DNA from: Trematomus loennbergii
Taxonomy: Eukaryota > Chordata > Actinopteri > Perciformes > Nototheniidae
Assembly (NCBI GenBank): GCA_012861695.1
Contig: JAAOOA010000366.1
Coordinates: forward strand, 159,001-223,000
DNA length: 64,000 bases
Reading direction: 5' to 3'
Shown here piece after piece: positions 26,237 to 37,732 of the stretch (its first letter is position 1; every line of letters begins with the position of its first letter). The notes below the pieces were generated by a model. That model had not been told where the DNA came from. It did no database searches and worked only from the letters and a program-made list of their open reading frames with translations. Position numbers and translations under genes: made by a program.

Positions 26237-26390
26237 TGCTACTGGTTTATCTGTCAGACTGGAGAAGATGAGTGATTTAAAAGATGAGGAAGAGGACAAA
26301 TCGTCAGTCTCCAGCTGTCTGTCTCTGAAGAGTGACCGGTCTAAAGGCTTCCTCTATACTTCAGAATGAACCTGGACCCTCAGACACAGA
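26237..26390 (+). pseudogene. NLR 5' coding exon, copy 1 (frameshifted)
   Basis: CTCCAG acceptor at 26231-26236, ATG at 26268 and GTAAGA donor at 26391. It starts MSDLKDEEEDKSSVSSCLSL, the acidic, Ser-rich opening seen in fish NLRC3-like proteins. Two bases are missing relative to copy 2 (27971-28095), in the CTTCCTCTATACTTCAGAATGA stretch. This creates an in-frame TGA at about 26367, so this copy is broken although its splice acceptor is intact. The second exon of the same copy follows at 26679. Confidence 0.65.
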
Positions 26391-26678
26391 GTAAGAGTCT
26401 AACTATCTCACAATCTAAACTTTTTTGAATGATCACAGTAAAAAAACTTTGTAGAGTGCAGTAACAAAGTTTGATTGAACTCTTGCTCCTACAGTGAAGT
26501 AAATAATATTAAAGATACTACGACTTTGTAAAACGTTTCAAATATGAATTGTGACAGCAGAAACCATCAAACATGACTCAAAAACTCTAACCATGTTTAA
26601 TCTGGTGAACACACAGAGGACAAAAGCTGTTCTTTAAGTGAACTAATGATATCTGTAAAACATGTGTTGTTTCCACAG

Positions 26679-26783
26679 ACAGAGAGCAGGGTCTTCGGTC
26701 TCCAGCTGTCTGTCTCGGATGAGTGACTGGTCTAAAGGATATCCTCCAGCCTTCAGTGATGAACCTGGACCCTCAGACACAAA
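26679..26783 (+). CDS. NLR N-terminal repeat exon, copy 1
   Basis: A 105-nt exon with CCACAG acceptor and GTAAGA donor, phase 2 in and phase 2 out. It encodes a 35-residue unit ending SDWSKGYPPAFSDEPGPSD, a diverged repeat of the preceding exon (SSVSSCLS...DRSK...EPGPSDT). Serial units of this type form the N-terminal tail of many fish NLRC3-like proteins and have no known fold. The frame is intact. The copy at 28385 has lost one base. Confidence 0.6.
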
Positions 26784-26954
26784 GTAAGAGTCTGTTTCTA
26801 CTGTGAACTGACCTGAAGAGGATTAAGTTTTATATTACCTGATAATCTAATCTGTTCTTTAGTAACTACATGAGCGCACCCAGTAATAATCACAGTTGTT
26901 ACAGCAAAGAAACACAATTTAAGTCAGTAAAGAAGAAAAACAGGTAAGAGGTAA

Positions 26955-27291
26955 GGTCTTGGTCTTGTCTCGGAATTGATTGCATTTGGTCTCGGTCTTG
27001 TCACGGTCAAGACCGTTCTTATTATACATCCATGGTCGAGACCACGGCTGTTGCTGGGGATGTGATTGGATGTAAAACGCCCTGTTTAAAAATGTCAACC
27101 AATAACGTGACTTCACATGACTCCGAATCTTTGCCCTCATGCGGCGCAATGTTTGTAAACATGGCACAGGTATATATACCGGCTGCTACCCCCCCACCTC
27201 TGCCTGTTCACACACACTCAAACGGTCTTTCAGTGAAGATGAGGCAAAATTCATCAATCATTAAATTTGGCTCCACAAGCTACACAAATTG

Positions 27292-27338
<47 letters not shown>
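26955..27338. repeat. Block A, partial copy 5, with GT microsatellite
   Basis: Corresponds to the last 400 bases of block A, from GGTCTTGGTCTTGTCTCGG to the (GT)n run at 27295-27337. It marks the left edge of the second tandem copy of the NLR 5' exon segment. Confidence 0.85.
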
Positions 27339-27339
<1 letters not shown>

Positions 27340-27804
27340 AAGGGTTTTCCATTATCCTGTTTGTGTTTGTCTACTAAGGTGGTTCCTGGTTGGTTTGTTT
27401 TTTGTTTGTTGCTTGGACCTATATACCGTAAAATGTATATTATGATGTTTTATATTATGTTCTTACTATGTTACTGTTTCTATATGAAAAAGATAACTTT
27501 TGAATAAATATGATGAAGTTGAATTTATATCTTACGTATGTGTCTCTTTTCATGATGATGTGGATCTTTCAGATCAAATTGAATATTGTATCTTACACAT
27601 GGTATTGTAAGTGTATCATGTAGTGTTGGATTCATAGTAGTCTGTTTCCGGTCTTGACTCGGTCTCGCCCTGCCTTGGTCTTGGTCTTGACTTGGTCTTG
27701 ACCTCTTAAAGTCTTGGTCTTGACTTGGTCTTGACCTCTTAAAGTCTTGGTCTTGACTTGGTCTTGACCTCTTAAAGTTTCGGTAATGTCTTGGTCTCGG
27801 ATAA
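27339..27804. other. Unoccupied L2 site and 5' flank, copy 2
   Basis: TAAAGGG (27338-27344) followed by TTTTCCATTATCC is the intact L2 target. The flank then parallels 25877-26098. Beyond 27566 there is extra sequence including the 33-bp array. No gene. Confidence 0.75.
27674..27779. repeat. 33-bp tandem repeat, three units
   Basis: ACCTCTTAAAGTCTTGG recurs at exactly 33-base spacing (starts 27701, 27734, 27767), inside a larger stretch made of GGTCTTG/GGTCTCG words. Confidence 0.9.
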
Positions 27805-27970
27805 GGTGGTCTCGACTACAACACTAGCTGCCTGTCTGAAGTCTGACTGATTGTTGTATTTTAATCAAGTTTATTAGTATGATGGTTTTGATTGAAACAA
27901 GTGTGTTATGATAATATGTGTCTATTGTGTGTGTCTCCATGCTACTGGTTTATCTGTCAGACTGGAGAAG

Positions 27971-28095
27971 ATGAGTGATTTAAAAGATGAGGAAGAGGAC
28001 AAATCGTCAGTCTCCAGCTGTCTGTCTCTGAAGAGTGACCGGTCTAAAGGATTACCTCCATACTTCAGTAATGAACCTGGACCCTCAGACACAGA
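27971..28095 (+). CDS. NLR 5' coding exon, copy 2 (open frame, acceptor lost)
   Basis: ATG at 27971 (actually AAGATG), 125 coding nt, donor GTAAGA at 28096. It encodes MSDLKDEEEDKSSVSSCLSL then an EPGPSDTE end, so the frame is intact, unlike copy 1. One base is missing upstream: copy 1 has CTCCAGTGCTAC, this copy CTCCATGCTAC, so the AG acceptor is gone. If this is the first exon transcribed, the loss does not matter; otherwise it would be skipped. Exon end is phase 2. Confidence 0.6.
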
Positions 28096-28384
28096 GTAAG
28101 AGTCTAACTATCTCATAATCTAAACTTTTTTTAATGATCACAGTAAAAAAACTTTGGAGAGTGCAGTAACAAAGTTTGATTGAACTCTTGCTCCTACAGT
28201 GATAGTAAATAATATTAAAGATACTACGACTTTGTAAAACGTTTCAAATATGAATTGTGACAGCAGAAACCATCAAACATGACTCAAAAACTCTAACCAT
28301 GTTTAATCTGGTGAACACACAGAGGACAAAAGCTGTTCTTTAAGTGAACTAATGATATCTGTAAAACATGTGTTGTTTCCACAG

Positions 28385-28488
28385 ACAGAGAGCAGGGTCT
28401 TCGGTCTCCAGCTGTCTGTCTCGGATGAGTGACTGGTCTAAAGGATATCCTCCAGCCTTCAGTGATGAACCTGGACCCTCAGAACAAA
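28385..28488 (+). pseudogene. NLR N-terminal repeat exon, copy 2 (1-nt shorter)
   Basis: Same exon as 26679-26783 but 104 nt: TCAGAACAAAG replaces TCAGACACAAAG. The exon therefore ends in phase 1 instead of phase 2. That happens to match the reading phase of the RING-type exon at 37435, whose own 5' part seems to have shifted relative to the family. Confidence 0.6.
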
Positions 28489-28650
28489 GTAAGAGTCTGT
28501 TTCTACTGTGAACTGACCTGAAGAGGATTAAGTTTTTATATTACCTGATAATCTAATCTGTTCTTTAGTAACTACATGAGCGCACCCAGTAATAATCACA
28601 GTTGTTACAGCAAAGAAACACAATTTAAGTCAGTAAAGAAGCAAAATACA

Positions 28651-30960
28651 GATGGAGCGTTTTATTTTGGACAGTTTGAAACGCGAGGGTCGTGATTGGT
28701 CCGTGATTGGTCCGTGATTGGTCCGTGATCGGCCCGTGATCGGCCCGTGATGAAGAGCCGGCCCCCAGTCTGACTTGATACCGCCCCCGTGATAAATACA
28801 TTAATTATTGTGAAGCCAGCTGCAATGGATCATTGATCCACCAGGGGGTGCAGTGGGGTTCCACACTGGAGCTCATGTGAAATCAACTTCGATACAGTAA
28901 ACTGGATGTTGTGGTGCGAGAGACGGGAGTCGGAGGCGGGGTATCAAAAGTAAAAGCTAAACTTTTATTTAGCATCTGAACACACATGTAAACAACTTCA
29001 TGCCGGGAAGCGAAGACCGGCGGAAACAGCTGGTCTGGTTCACTAAAATGTCCGTGCGGAACAATACCCCAACCCATAGATCCGTGGGTGAATAATGTCA
29101 ATCACCACAATATGTCTGGTACTAATGTATAGCGGATCTTTGTTAAGATCCATATGTCACGGATAGGATCATAGTCTGTGCTAAATAAGACATGTAATCA
29201 TTTACAAAACATCACCATGTTGTTATTTAACAAAATAATGTTGTTTAGTCGAAAAAAAACGAACGAGAGGAAAGCAGCGGCTCTCGATTTTTAATCCTAA
29301 TTTAATCATCATCTTCACCACGATCATTTATGTTTATGTTCGCCGAATTGACATGAAATCACTGACAAATATGAATATACTGTATTCAACTCATTAAAAT
29401 GTTATTAACGTGCCTAAACTCAGTAATTCACTCAACATATTTATATTTTAATGGAGCCTTGTCAGGCAAATCAAGATCCGCGTAGCGGAGGGATCTTGAT
29501 CCCTGGGTGTTATTTTTCCCCATAATGACCAAGTCGCTGCAAATTATCCCGCTTATTACATGGCCACATTCTCACAAAGTAACGACATGACTCCCATATT
29601 AATTGAAATGCTTTTATGCATTTAGAAAATATTTTTATTGATTAAAAAATAGTTGTATATATTGATTTAAATTGAAATGCATCCGCCAAGAAAAATAGTC
29701 CGTTGTTACCGTTTTAAACAGTCAGAATGAAACGGCAGCTCTCAGCTGTGTGTTTACACACCTAATGGCCCATCACCCACAGCTCTCTCCCCCCCCCCTG
29801 ATCTTTCTTTTCCAACAGTTAAGTTAACTGTAGGTTACTCTGAGTGACAAGCTTACAGTTAGTGAAGTAACACTAACTGGCTGTTTCATTCTAACAACTA
29901 ACGCTCCAAATATGACTGTTTCCACTCGGACTTCAATACAGCAACACCATTGTTTGGTTTCCATGGTAGCGTGTCTCTTTAGTAGCGTGCACTCCTTTCC
30001 TGTAAATTACTAAATTAGTTTTTAACTGAAATGATCAAATAAAGTCAAAATGTCACAGTGTTTACAAACATGACCATACCGTTCACAGCCCCCACTGTTG
30101 AGTAGGCTATACTCTTTGTTTAAAACTAATTGGCCATCGGAATGTGTGTGTCCCAACCCCCCCTGTGATATCTCTTCTCCAGCAGTCTGTAGGTTTGTGT
30201 TCGCATATTTATGCTGTCGCAGTTCCTGTTGTTTCTATCGCGCATTGCCGGTATGAAAGGGTCTGTGCCGGAAATATCAAGATAACACGGCAGGGTCCGT
30301 TACAGTTTGTTTCATCTGATTTCAAATAAACAAAGTCTTGGCTTTCAGAATATTAAACTTGTTTCGGCAAATTTAGATGATAAATACAACTATGAAGCTT
30401 GTAACGGCATAATTACTTAAGCGGAGAACGGAGTAGTTAACGTTACAGCAGGCATAACAACAGCCGTGTTTATTTTATTATTATATATAGTCGTTATTCA
30501 TTTGTTTTAAAGCTCAATAAGGAAGATTTAAACTTTCACACACAGCTTTTTCCAGCGGTATCCATAAATCTCTTAATTTTGACCTCAAAGTGCACCAGAT
30601 TGATGCATTTAACTTCAATATAAAGAAAAACATCTTCTGTTGTAACAACAATAACATTATAAATAGTAACATAGCTGATTCACCATCCCCCACCCTCTAC
30701 TGTATGTAGACCTTCTAACAGAGCCCCCCCACATATCAAATCCCAATTTAACCCCTGGCCTCTGGAGCAGAAATGAAAGAGTTTTAAAAATGTTTACGTT
30801 TTGGTAAGTTTTAGGGAAATGTTGTAATATTGCAACGTTGGCCTTAGGTGGGAGCAGAATTTCTGTATTTCTACTCACATTGTCTGAATAAATATATTGA
30901 ACAACTAAGGGTTAATTTGCAGGATTGATTGCTTACTTAGCCCTATATCAGTATATAGCA
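28651..30960. repeat. Dispersed repeat family R, copy 1
   Basis: Pieces recur in rearranged order at 58690-60000. The segment with CGTGATTGGTC units recurs at 58739, the AACTGGATGTTGTGGTGC piece at 59655, the TAGCGGATCTTT piece at 58950 and 59825, and the ACACGGCAGGGTCCGTTACA piece at 59468. A further piece (ATCAAATCCCAATT, 30737) recurs at 63621 inside an intron of the BEN-domain gene. No coding frame of size is present here, so if R is a transposon this copy has lost its gene. Confidence 0.7.
28690..28752. repeat. 11-bp tandem repeat CGTGATTGGTC
   Basis: Five to six consecutive units of CGTGAT(T/C)GG(T/C)C. The second copy of family R at 58739-58790 has about four. The number changes between copies. 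Confidence 0.85.
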
Positions 30961-31270
30961 TGAATAATAATCACACATCACTCATATTTGTTATGAATAA
31001 TCATTTATCATTTATTAAATAGTCAGTCGCTTTGGATAAAAGCGTCAGCAAAATGCAATTTATGAAAGCCTCACTCAGGATTTTTTAACAAGTGTTTTTA
31101 TTGCTCTTGGGGCATTAAAAACAAGATTTTAACTTTAGTTTTTATATAATATCTGCATTTTCTCTTGTGAAAAACTAAGTCTTAGTTTGGCCATAGTTAT
31201 TTATATATAGCGCCATCTCCTGGTTAAATCCTGAAATTGAAAATCTGGCAACGCCCTCTTGGAAAATAGT
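30961..31270. other. Non-coding interval with a short LINE tail
   Basis: AGTCGCTTTGGATAAAAGCG at 31025-31044 is the common 3' tail of fish CR1/Rex1-type LINEs and related SINEs. No body of an element is attached. Nothing else recognised. Confidence 0.5.
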
Positions 31271-32830
31271 GGGAGGGCTTAACATTCCAGATACTGGTCT
31301 TTGGCAGGTCTTAGGCAGGTAACTGGCTGGTAGTAGGCAGGAAGCTGTATGCTGGAGTCTGAAATAAGATGCTCCATCTGTAGGTTAGAGTACAAAAGTA
31401 AAGTACAGTTAAAAGGCAGGAAAGTGCAGTAAAGAAACACAGTGACAGCCTGGAGGACAGCGGCATACAGTTTGACCTTTGTTGGATGCCAACCGTTAAG
31501 CTCACTATATCTTTTTTTCAAGAATTTTTTTTCAAAATTGTTCCAATCACGTAACCTCTGAGACCTCACTGATCTCCATTTGAGGGAATTTGAAATACCC
31601 TTCCAAACTACATGACTTGACATATTTGAAATGTACAAGGTCAAGATGCAAAGGGCTACATACACATCACTTTGAATTAGTAATCTGTGAAGTACACCAA
31701 CTTTCATGCAAATCGGAGCAACTTTATTTTTGACCTGTTTTTCAGGAAAAGTAAAGTCTTCAGAGATGAGTTTGAAAAGGTCCAAACATCTAAGATTCTC
31801 CAATCATCTCAGACACACTTAATCCATGGGCTGGAGGCATGACACAGTTCAAGTATCAGCTTCCTGGCCCATGCAATATTGAGATATGGCCCAGACAATG
31901 CAGTTAAGTACTTGAAGTGGACATACACTTCAAATACATTCTGCGAGACCCTGCAGTTATGTATTCGAAGTGTACTGTACACTTCAAATAAATTACAGCA
32001 AGATCTCGGGTATTTGAAGTGGAAAAGTTGTGAATAGGCTTTTTGAGTCTGAGAGGCCAAGTTCCTGCGCACTTCACATACTTGACTGCGTGACCTCAGG
32101 TATGCGAAGTGGACAGTACACCTCGAATACCTCTCAACACGACCTTAGGTATTTAAATGTACAAGGTCATATTTCAAAGATGTCATCTATGAGGCCACTT
32201 TTCTAAGAACACCAACTTTCATGAAAATTGGAGCAACTTAATTTTTAACCTGTTTTTCAGAGCTGAGTTTGAAAAGGTACAACAATCAAAAGTTCTCCAA
32301 TCATCTCTGAATTCCACACACTCAATCCATGGGCTGGAGGCATGACACAGTTCAAGTATCAGCTTCCTGGCCCTTGCAATGTTGAGATATGTCTCTGTCC
32401 AATTCATATACTGTCTGCAGGTCTTATTAATGTATTTGAAGTTTACTGTACACTTAAAATACACAAGACACTACAGTTATGTATTTGAAGTGGACAGGGA
32501 CATATACATCTCCCAAGTGTGTTAATGGGGTCAACGGGTGTGCATGGCCCCCAAACTTTGTTGGTGTGATCCACAGGGCCCCATGTGTCCCTGTACCAAG
32601 TTTGGAGGCCAAATACATTGTCCAATTGTCTCCATTTTCACACCGATAAATCATTGGATAGCCTGCATAGCACAGTCCAAGTATCAGCTCCCTGTGTCAA
32701 TGCATTGACGAGATACGAGCCTGTACATTTCAAATACCCAAGAGATCCTGCGGTAATGTATTTGAAGTGTGCTGTACACTTCGAAATCTACTGCATTTTA
32801 CAACCCACTGTCTGTCTGCACTGCCTGTGT
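31271..32830. repeat. Palindrome-rich repeat region
   Basis: Variants of GTATTTGAAGTG...GTACACTTCAAATAC occur at about 31910-31945, 31963-31990, 32100-32130, 32430-32460, 32490 and 32757-32790. Some form perfect hairpins such as GAAGTGTACTGTACACTTC (31969-31987). A longer unit (ATGGGCTGGAGGCATGACAC, then AAGTATCAGCTTCCTGGCCC) occurs at 31828 and 32331, with a diverged form at 32678. No open frame is consistent across the units. Confidence 0.75.
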
Positions 32831-33074
32831 CTTATCATCTTGCTGTGTAATATGTATGTTTGGTTTTATTGTTTTTTATTACTATTTACCATATTGTATG
32901 TTGCCTGTTTTTACTGATTGTATTTACTGGTATTTAAATCAAATTTGTTTTTAGGGTGACTTATAACATCAGTCCAGTGACTACAGATGAATGAACCTCT
33001 TGGCTAACTGGCATATTTTACAGAAATGTGTATTAATGCACTGTCCCTGTTAAATAAATACATAAATAAAAAGA

Positions 33075-33318
33075 AACAGCACCCTGGGGCAGAGGCTTGC
33101 TTTAGGGACGTGGAACGTCACCTCTCTGAAGGAGAATGAGCTAGAGCTTGTGAGGGAGGTGGCAAGAGGCAATGGTGGGACACTTGGAGGGGCTTGATTT
33201 GGAGGAACGGACTCCCTGATCTGAACCCGAGCGGTGCTTTGTTTCTGGACTTCTGTGCTAGTCATGGCTTCGAACATAGGGATGCTCTTAAGTGAACCTG
33301 GTACCAGAGCATCCTATG
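33075..33318 (+). mobile_element. LINE fragment (endonuclease region), left of the LTR element
   Basis: GGGACGTGGAACGTCACCTC followed by GAATGAGCTAGAGCTTGTGA resembles the start of the endonuclease of a common fish LINE (TWNVTSL motif, one base off frame). CTGAACCCGAGCGGTGCTTT further on resembles its middle. It is interrupted by the LTR element. LINE sequence resumes at 37019, so the LTR element lies nested in it. The family assignment is from memory and tentative. Confidence 0.5.
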
Positions 33319-33639
33319 TGTCATGGCCTGGCTCTTAGCCATAACAAAAAGCGTGGGAAGGACAAGAATATGTAAAAAATATTTATTAGCAAAACTTAAT
33401 GTGTCCGAAGAAAACACAAAGGCAAAGCAAAAAAACATAGGCGACGTGGCTGCTCTCCGAGGTCCGGTCCTCTGCGGGGAGAGAGAGATCAGACTCTGGC
33501 CAGGCCTCTTAATCCTCCGCCAGCCGTCAGGTGTCCTCAATCAGGGCGTCAGGTGTCCCCAATCAGGGCGTCACAAGCAGAGGAGAAACATTAAAGGGCC
33601 ATGCACACCACAGGAGACAACAAGGCAGGGGTCGTCACA
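33319..33639 (-). repeat. 3' LTR
   Basis: On the plus strand it runs TGTCATGGCCTGG...GGGGTCGTCACA, so on its own strand it starts TGTGACGACC and ends CCATGACA: the canonical TG...CA ends. It is paired with 36710-37018. Confidence 0.9.
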
Positions 33640-33653
33640 CCCCCCCCCCTTAA
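33640..33653 (-). other. Polypurine tract
   Basis: On the minus strand a run of A and nine or more Gs (AAGGGGGGGGGTG) directly precedes the 3' LTR, the expected place for the plus-strand primer. Confidence 0.75.
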
Positions 33654-33939
33654 AGTCGGTGTCCCCAGGACCACCGGCACACCAATCCCAACCCTGACAA
33701 AACAAAAAACACCAGTAATGAACAAAAAAAACACAAGACATAATGCACCCCACCTCCAACAAAACCACCAATTGCAACATACAACCCTCACACTGCCAAA
33801 CGCTCCTCCAACACCCAGCCACATCTTTAGCAACTCAGGTAAGCTACCTGAGAAGCACACTTTAAAAGGATGGGCAGAGCGAGAACGATTTATCGAACAG
33901 TATGACAGACAATACATTACCGTCACGGCCCATGTTTCC

Positions 33940-34788
<849 letters not shown>

Positions 34789-34790
<2 letters not shown>

Positions 34791-35981
34791 AACGCAACAG
34801 GCCCAAAAAATATCTTCCTCCCTCAGATTTTGCTCTAAGCGCAGGACAATCTGCCTTCCAATGGCCTTTTTCACGACAGTAGTGGCAAATATCATTATCC
34901 ACCTCAGATTTCCTTGGCTCCATCCCAAATGAACCAACATCAACAGCCTTTCTACTTCCTTCAAAAACAGTTAGGGCCCCAGAGCGCCCTCCGAACCTGC
35001 TCTTATGAAGCAACACAAACTCATCAGCTGCCACAGCAGCTTCAGCCGCAGAAGTGACCCTGTGTTCTGTTATGTAAGTAGCAATCTTGTCAGGAAGAAT
35101 ATTTTTGAACTGTTCCAAAGTCATGAGCTCACACAAATCGTCAAAAGTAGTGACGTCAAGAGCAGTTAACCAACGCTTAAAATGAACAGACAAATCCCTC
35201 GCCATCTCCACATATGTTGATCTTGTTTTTGCTCAAAGGACCTAAAACGCTGTCGATAGGCCTCTGGCACGAGTTCATATGCTCTAAGCACCGCTGATTT
35301 TATTTTACTATAGCTAGAGCTATCTTCCAGACATAAGAGGAATATGCAGACTGCGCTCTCCTGTGAGAACACACTGAAGCATCAGAGCGCAGTCCGCATC
35401 AGGCCAATCTCTAGCCCTAGCTACACGTTCAAACAACAAAAAAAACGTGTCGGGATCACTTCATTAAAGTGAGGCAGCAAGCGCAGGTTATTAACATCAA
35501 AGCGATGAGGAGACCTGGGCACCTGTTCACCCTGCCCCTCACCGGACAACGCGCCATCTCTGAGAATAGCCAGACGATGTCCCTCCAACTCTATCTTGGC
35601 TTTCTCAGATTCTTGTCGCATCCGCTCCACTGTGATTTCCTTTTCAATTCCCAACTCATACTTCATTTTGTCATGTTCCCGGTCATGTTCCCACTTTATT
35701 TTTTCGTGTTCCTGCTGCAACAACAACATTTCCCTCTGCTGCTCAAAAGAAAGTGCACTTGCCTGAAAACGAGGTTTTAACAAAACCCCCTCTTCCTTTG
35801 CAGCAAAAACTCCCGTCTCCCTTAACGTCGACACTATAGAGTCTTTTATGTTGTCTTTCACCCTTCTATCCCCGACAATAGACACAGAGAAATGCTCAGC
35901 AATTAAGAGCAGCTGCTCTCTTGAAAAAGTGCCAAGCAACTCCTGAGACGGAGCTTCAACAAATGCCTCTACGTCAGCCAT
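34789..35981 (-). pseudogene. gag, frameshifted
   Basis: Starts at ATG 35981 (MADVEAFVEAPSQEL). The first 190 residues include a long charged helix (about 35790-35590, rich in Glu, Lys and Gln). The frame shifts near 35460. Capsid sequence continues at 35372-35166, and after another shift a SCAN-like C-terminal capsid part occupies 35211-34960. One zinc knuckle, CHYCREKGHWKADC, lies near 34850-34890. Gag would form the particle and package RNA. At least two one-base shifts break the frame, so it is not intact. Confidence 0.7.
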
Positions 35982-36039
35982 ATTAACTTCCAACGACCCC
36001 TCACCGGAACACAACACCGGACCTTTAAACCGAGAGATG

Positions 36040-36062
36040 AGAAAAAAAAAAAAAAAAAAAAA
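36040..36062. repeat. Poly(A) run in gag leader
   Basis: More than 20 consecutive A on the plus strand, between the gag start and the primer site of the LTR element. Its length is likely unstable. Confidence 0.9.
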
Positions 36063-36065
36063 CAA

Positions 36066-36694
36066 ACCGGACAGATACCACCACGCTTATTATGCGTGAT
36101 GCGTCCAAAGTGGAACAACACTAATGTTCTGATTGGAGTTTCCCCACTAACTCACCATCCCACTGACTAATCTCCTCCCTAGTCTTCATGCAGTTACTTG
36201 TGGTGGGTATTTATGCACCGGAGACCGCTGGCCCAGCAAAGCGACTAGCAAGCTAGCAACACTACTGTGACCACGGCCATGCTCCCAAGCCGAAGCTTCA
36301 ACCACTTTCTCCGCAACACTACACACCCCGCTCAACAATCCCAAGGGAACCGCCGCTTAACCTGCCAGGAAAACTCCGCACCGCTCCACCTGCAACGCAC
36401 CAACAAACCCCCACGAGAGAAAAAGGAGAAAAACAAAACAAAACAAACAGCTGACCACGGCTAAGAACAACTAGCAACCACTCTCCCGAAATATAATACC
36501 AAACAAATCAAAGCTTCACAAAGTAATCAAATCAGTCCCCAAACAACGATCTGAAATCTAATGTCCTTCCCACAACGAGCCGAAACAAAGAAACCGGCCG
36601 TACTGCAAACGCGCTCCCAACAAACTTTATACACGCGCACCAACTCCCAACACAAATCTTACCTATCCGTTGCTGTATCACAGATAAAAGAAGT
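36066..36694 (-). other. 5' untranslated leader of the LTR element
   Basis: About 630 bases between the primer binding site and gag with no long minus-strand frame. This would be the expected place for packaging signals; none can be recognised by eye. Confidence 0.5.
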
Positions 36695-36707
36695 GGACGA
36701 GCCCCCA
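36695..36707 (-). other. Primer binding site, tRNA-Pro type
   Basis: On the minus strand TGGGGGCTCGTCC starts two bases after the 5' LTR. It matches the first 13 bases of the classical PBS complementary to the 3' end of tRNA-Pro; the following bases diverge. Confidence 0.75.
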
Positions 36708-36709
36708 TC

Positions 36710-37018
36710 TGTCATGGCCTGGCTCTTAGCCATAACAAAAAGCGTGGGAAGGAAAGAATATGAAAAAAAATATTTATTAACAAAACTTAATGTGTCAAAC
36801 AAAACAAAGGAAAGCAAAAAACATAGCGACGTGGCTGCTCCGAGGTCAGGTCCTCTGCGGGAGAGAGAGATCGAGACTCTGGCCAGGCCTCTTAATCCTC
36901 CGCCAGCCGTCAGGTGTCCTCAATCAGGGCGTCAGGTGTCCCAATCAGGGCGTCACAAGCAGAGGAGAAACATTAAAGGGCCATGCACACCACAGGAGAC
37001 AACAAGGCAGGGGTCGTC
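36710..37018 (-). repeat. 5' LTR (outer end truncated)
   Basis: Direct repeat of 33319-33636. It starts TGTCATGGCC on the plus strand, but at its outer end GTCGTC is followed by GGGTG and not ACA, so the terminal three bases are missing. Confidence 0.85.
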
Positions 37019-37335
37019 GGGTGAAGAGAGGGTGAGAGCTGTGAACTGATCACCATCTGATAGGTGAGTTGGGTCGGGTGCAGGGGTCTTGCATCTGCCT
37101 TAGGGAAAAGGTGAGAAGTTAGGTTATCCGGGAGGGTGACTTAGCTAATCCTTCGCGTAGAAAAGAGCCAGTCGAGGAGGTTCGGGCAGTAAGGAGGCCA
37201 CCTGAACGACAGCATAGGGGGTGTTCAGCCAGCAGGAGACAGAGGGACAGTTCCAGGACCTGGTGGAGGGATGTTACTCCACGCTGGCTTGGGAACCCGA
37301 CTTCGGATAAGCGTTGGAAAAAGGATAAAAAACCT
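37019..37335 (+). mobile_element. LINE 3' fragment, right of the LTR element
   Basis: GGTGAAGAGAGGGTGAGAGCTGTGAACTGATCACCATCTG and later GAGCCAGTCGAGGAGGTTCGGGC and CCAGGACCTGGTGGAGGGATG (given here as separate landmarks) are hallmarks of the 3' part of a common fish LINE. It encodes a degenerate SQLRWFGHL...LAWE-type C-terminus. It is the continuation of the fragment at 33075-33318. The family call is from memory. Confidence 0.55.
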
Positions 37336-37434
37336 TTTAATAATATCAAACTAAAACTTGACTCCTTATTGTACCATTGGTTAAAACCGTGCACCACTAT
37401 ATAATTAAATGTAAAGTGCTATACATCTCCACAG

Positions 37435-37617
37435 AGAGAAGAGGACAAAGTCGTGTTACTGTGGAGGAGCAGCTGTCCAGCGGTGCTCTGTGTCCAGTCT
37501 CTACCAGCTGTGGACACTGGTTCTGCAGACAGTGCATCACCTCATACTGGGGCCAGCAGACTCCATCAGGAGACTCCTCCTGTCCTCAGTGTGGGAAAAT
37601 ATGCAACATTATTCACA
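37435..37617 (+). pseudogene. NLR RING-type exon, degenerate
   Basis: Acceptor CTCCACAG ends at 37434, donor GTAAGT at 37618. The frame reads LSSGALCPVSTSCGHWFCRQ and, further on, SSCPQCGK. The second half of a RING is clear: C-G-H-W-F-C-R-Q-C and C-P-Q-C. The first zinc pair is damaged. Where fish NLRC3-like proteins have C-A-L-C, this exon has G-A-L-C, and about six residues normally between it and P-V-S are missing, leaving too short a gap for RING folding. Exon end is phase 1 and joins the NACHT exon in frame. In the family this exon adds a ubiquitin-ligase-like RING to the NLR. Confidence 0.75.
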
Positions 37618-37732
37618 GTAAGTCTAAATATCACTCTGCTGGTCTTTTCATTTCTAAAAAGAATTGTTCTTGTTAATTGTTTTGTGATTTTTAACTACTT
37701 TCATTAATCCAACATGTATTTTTGTCTTTCAG

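Noticed and set aside
31279..31803. 174-residue minus-strand frame
   Set aside because: It crosses repeat sequence, has no recognisable domain and no partner exons; chance opening is more likely.
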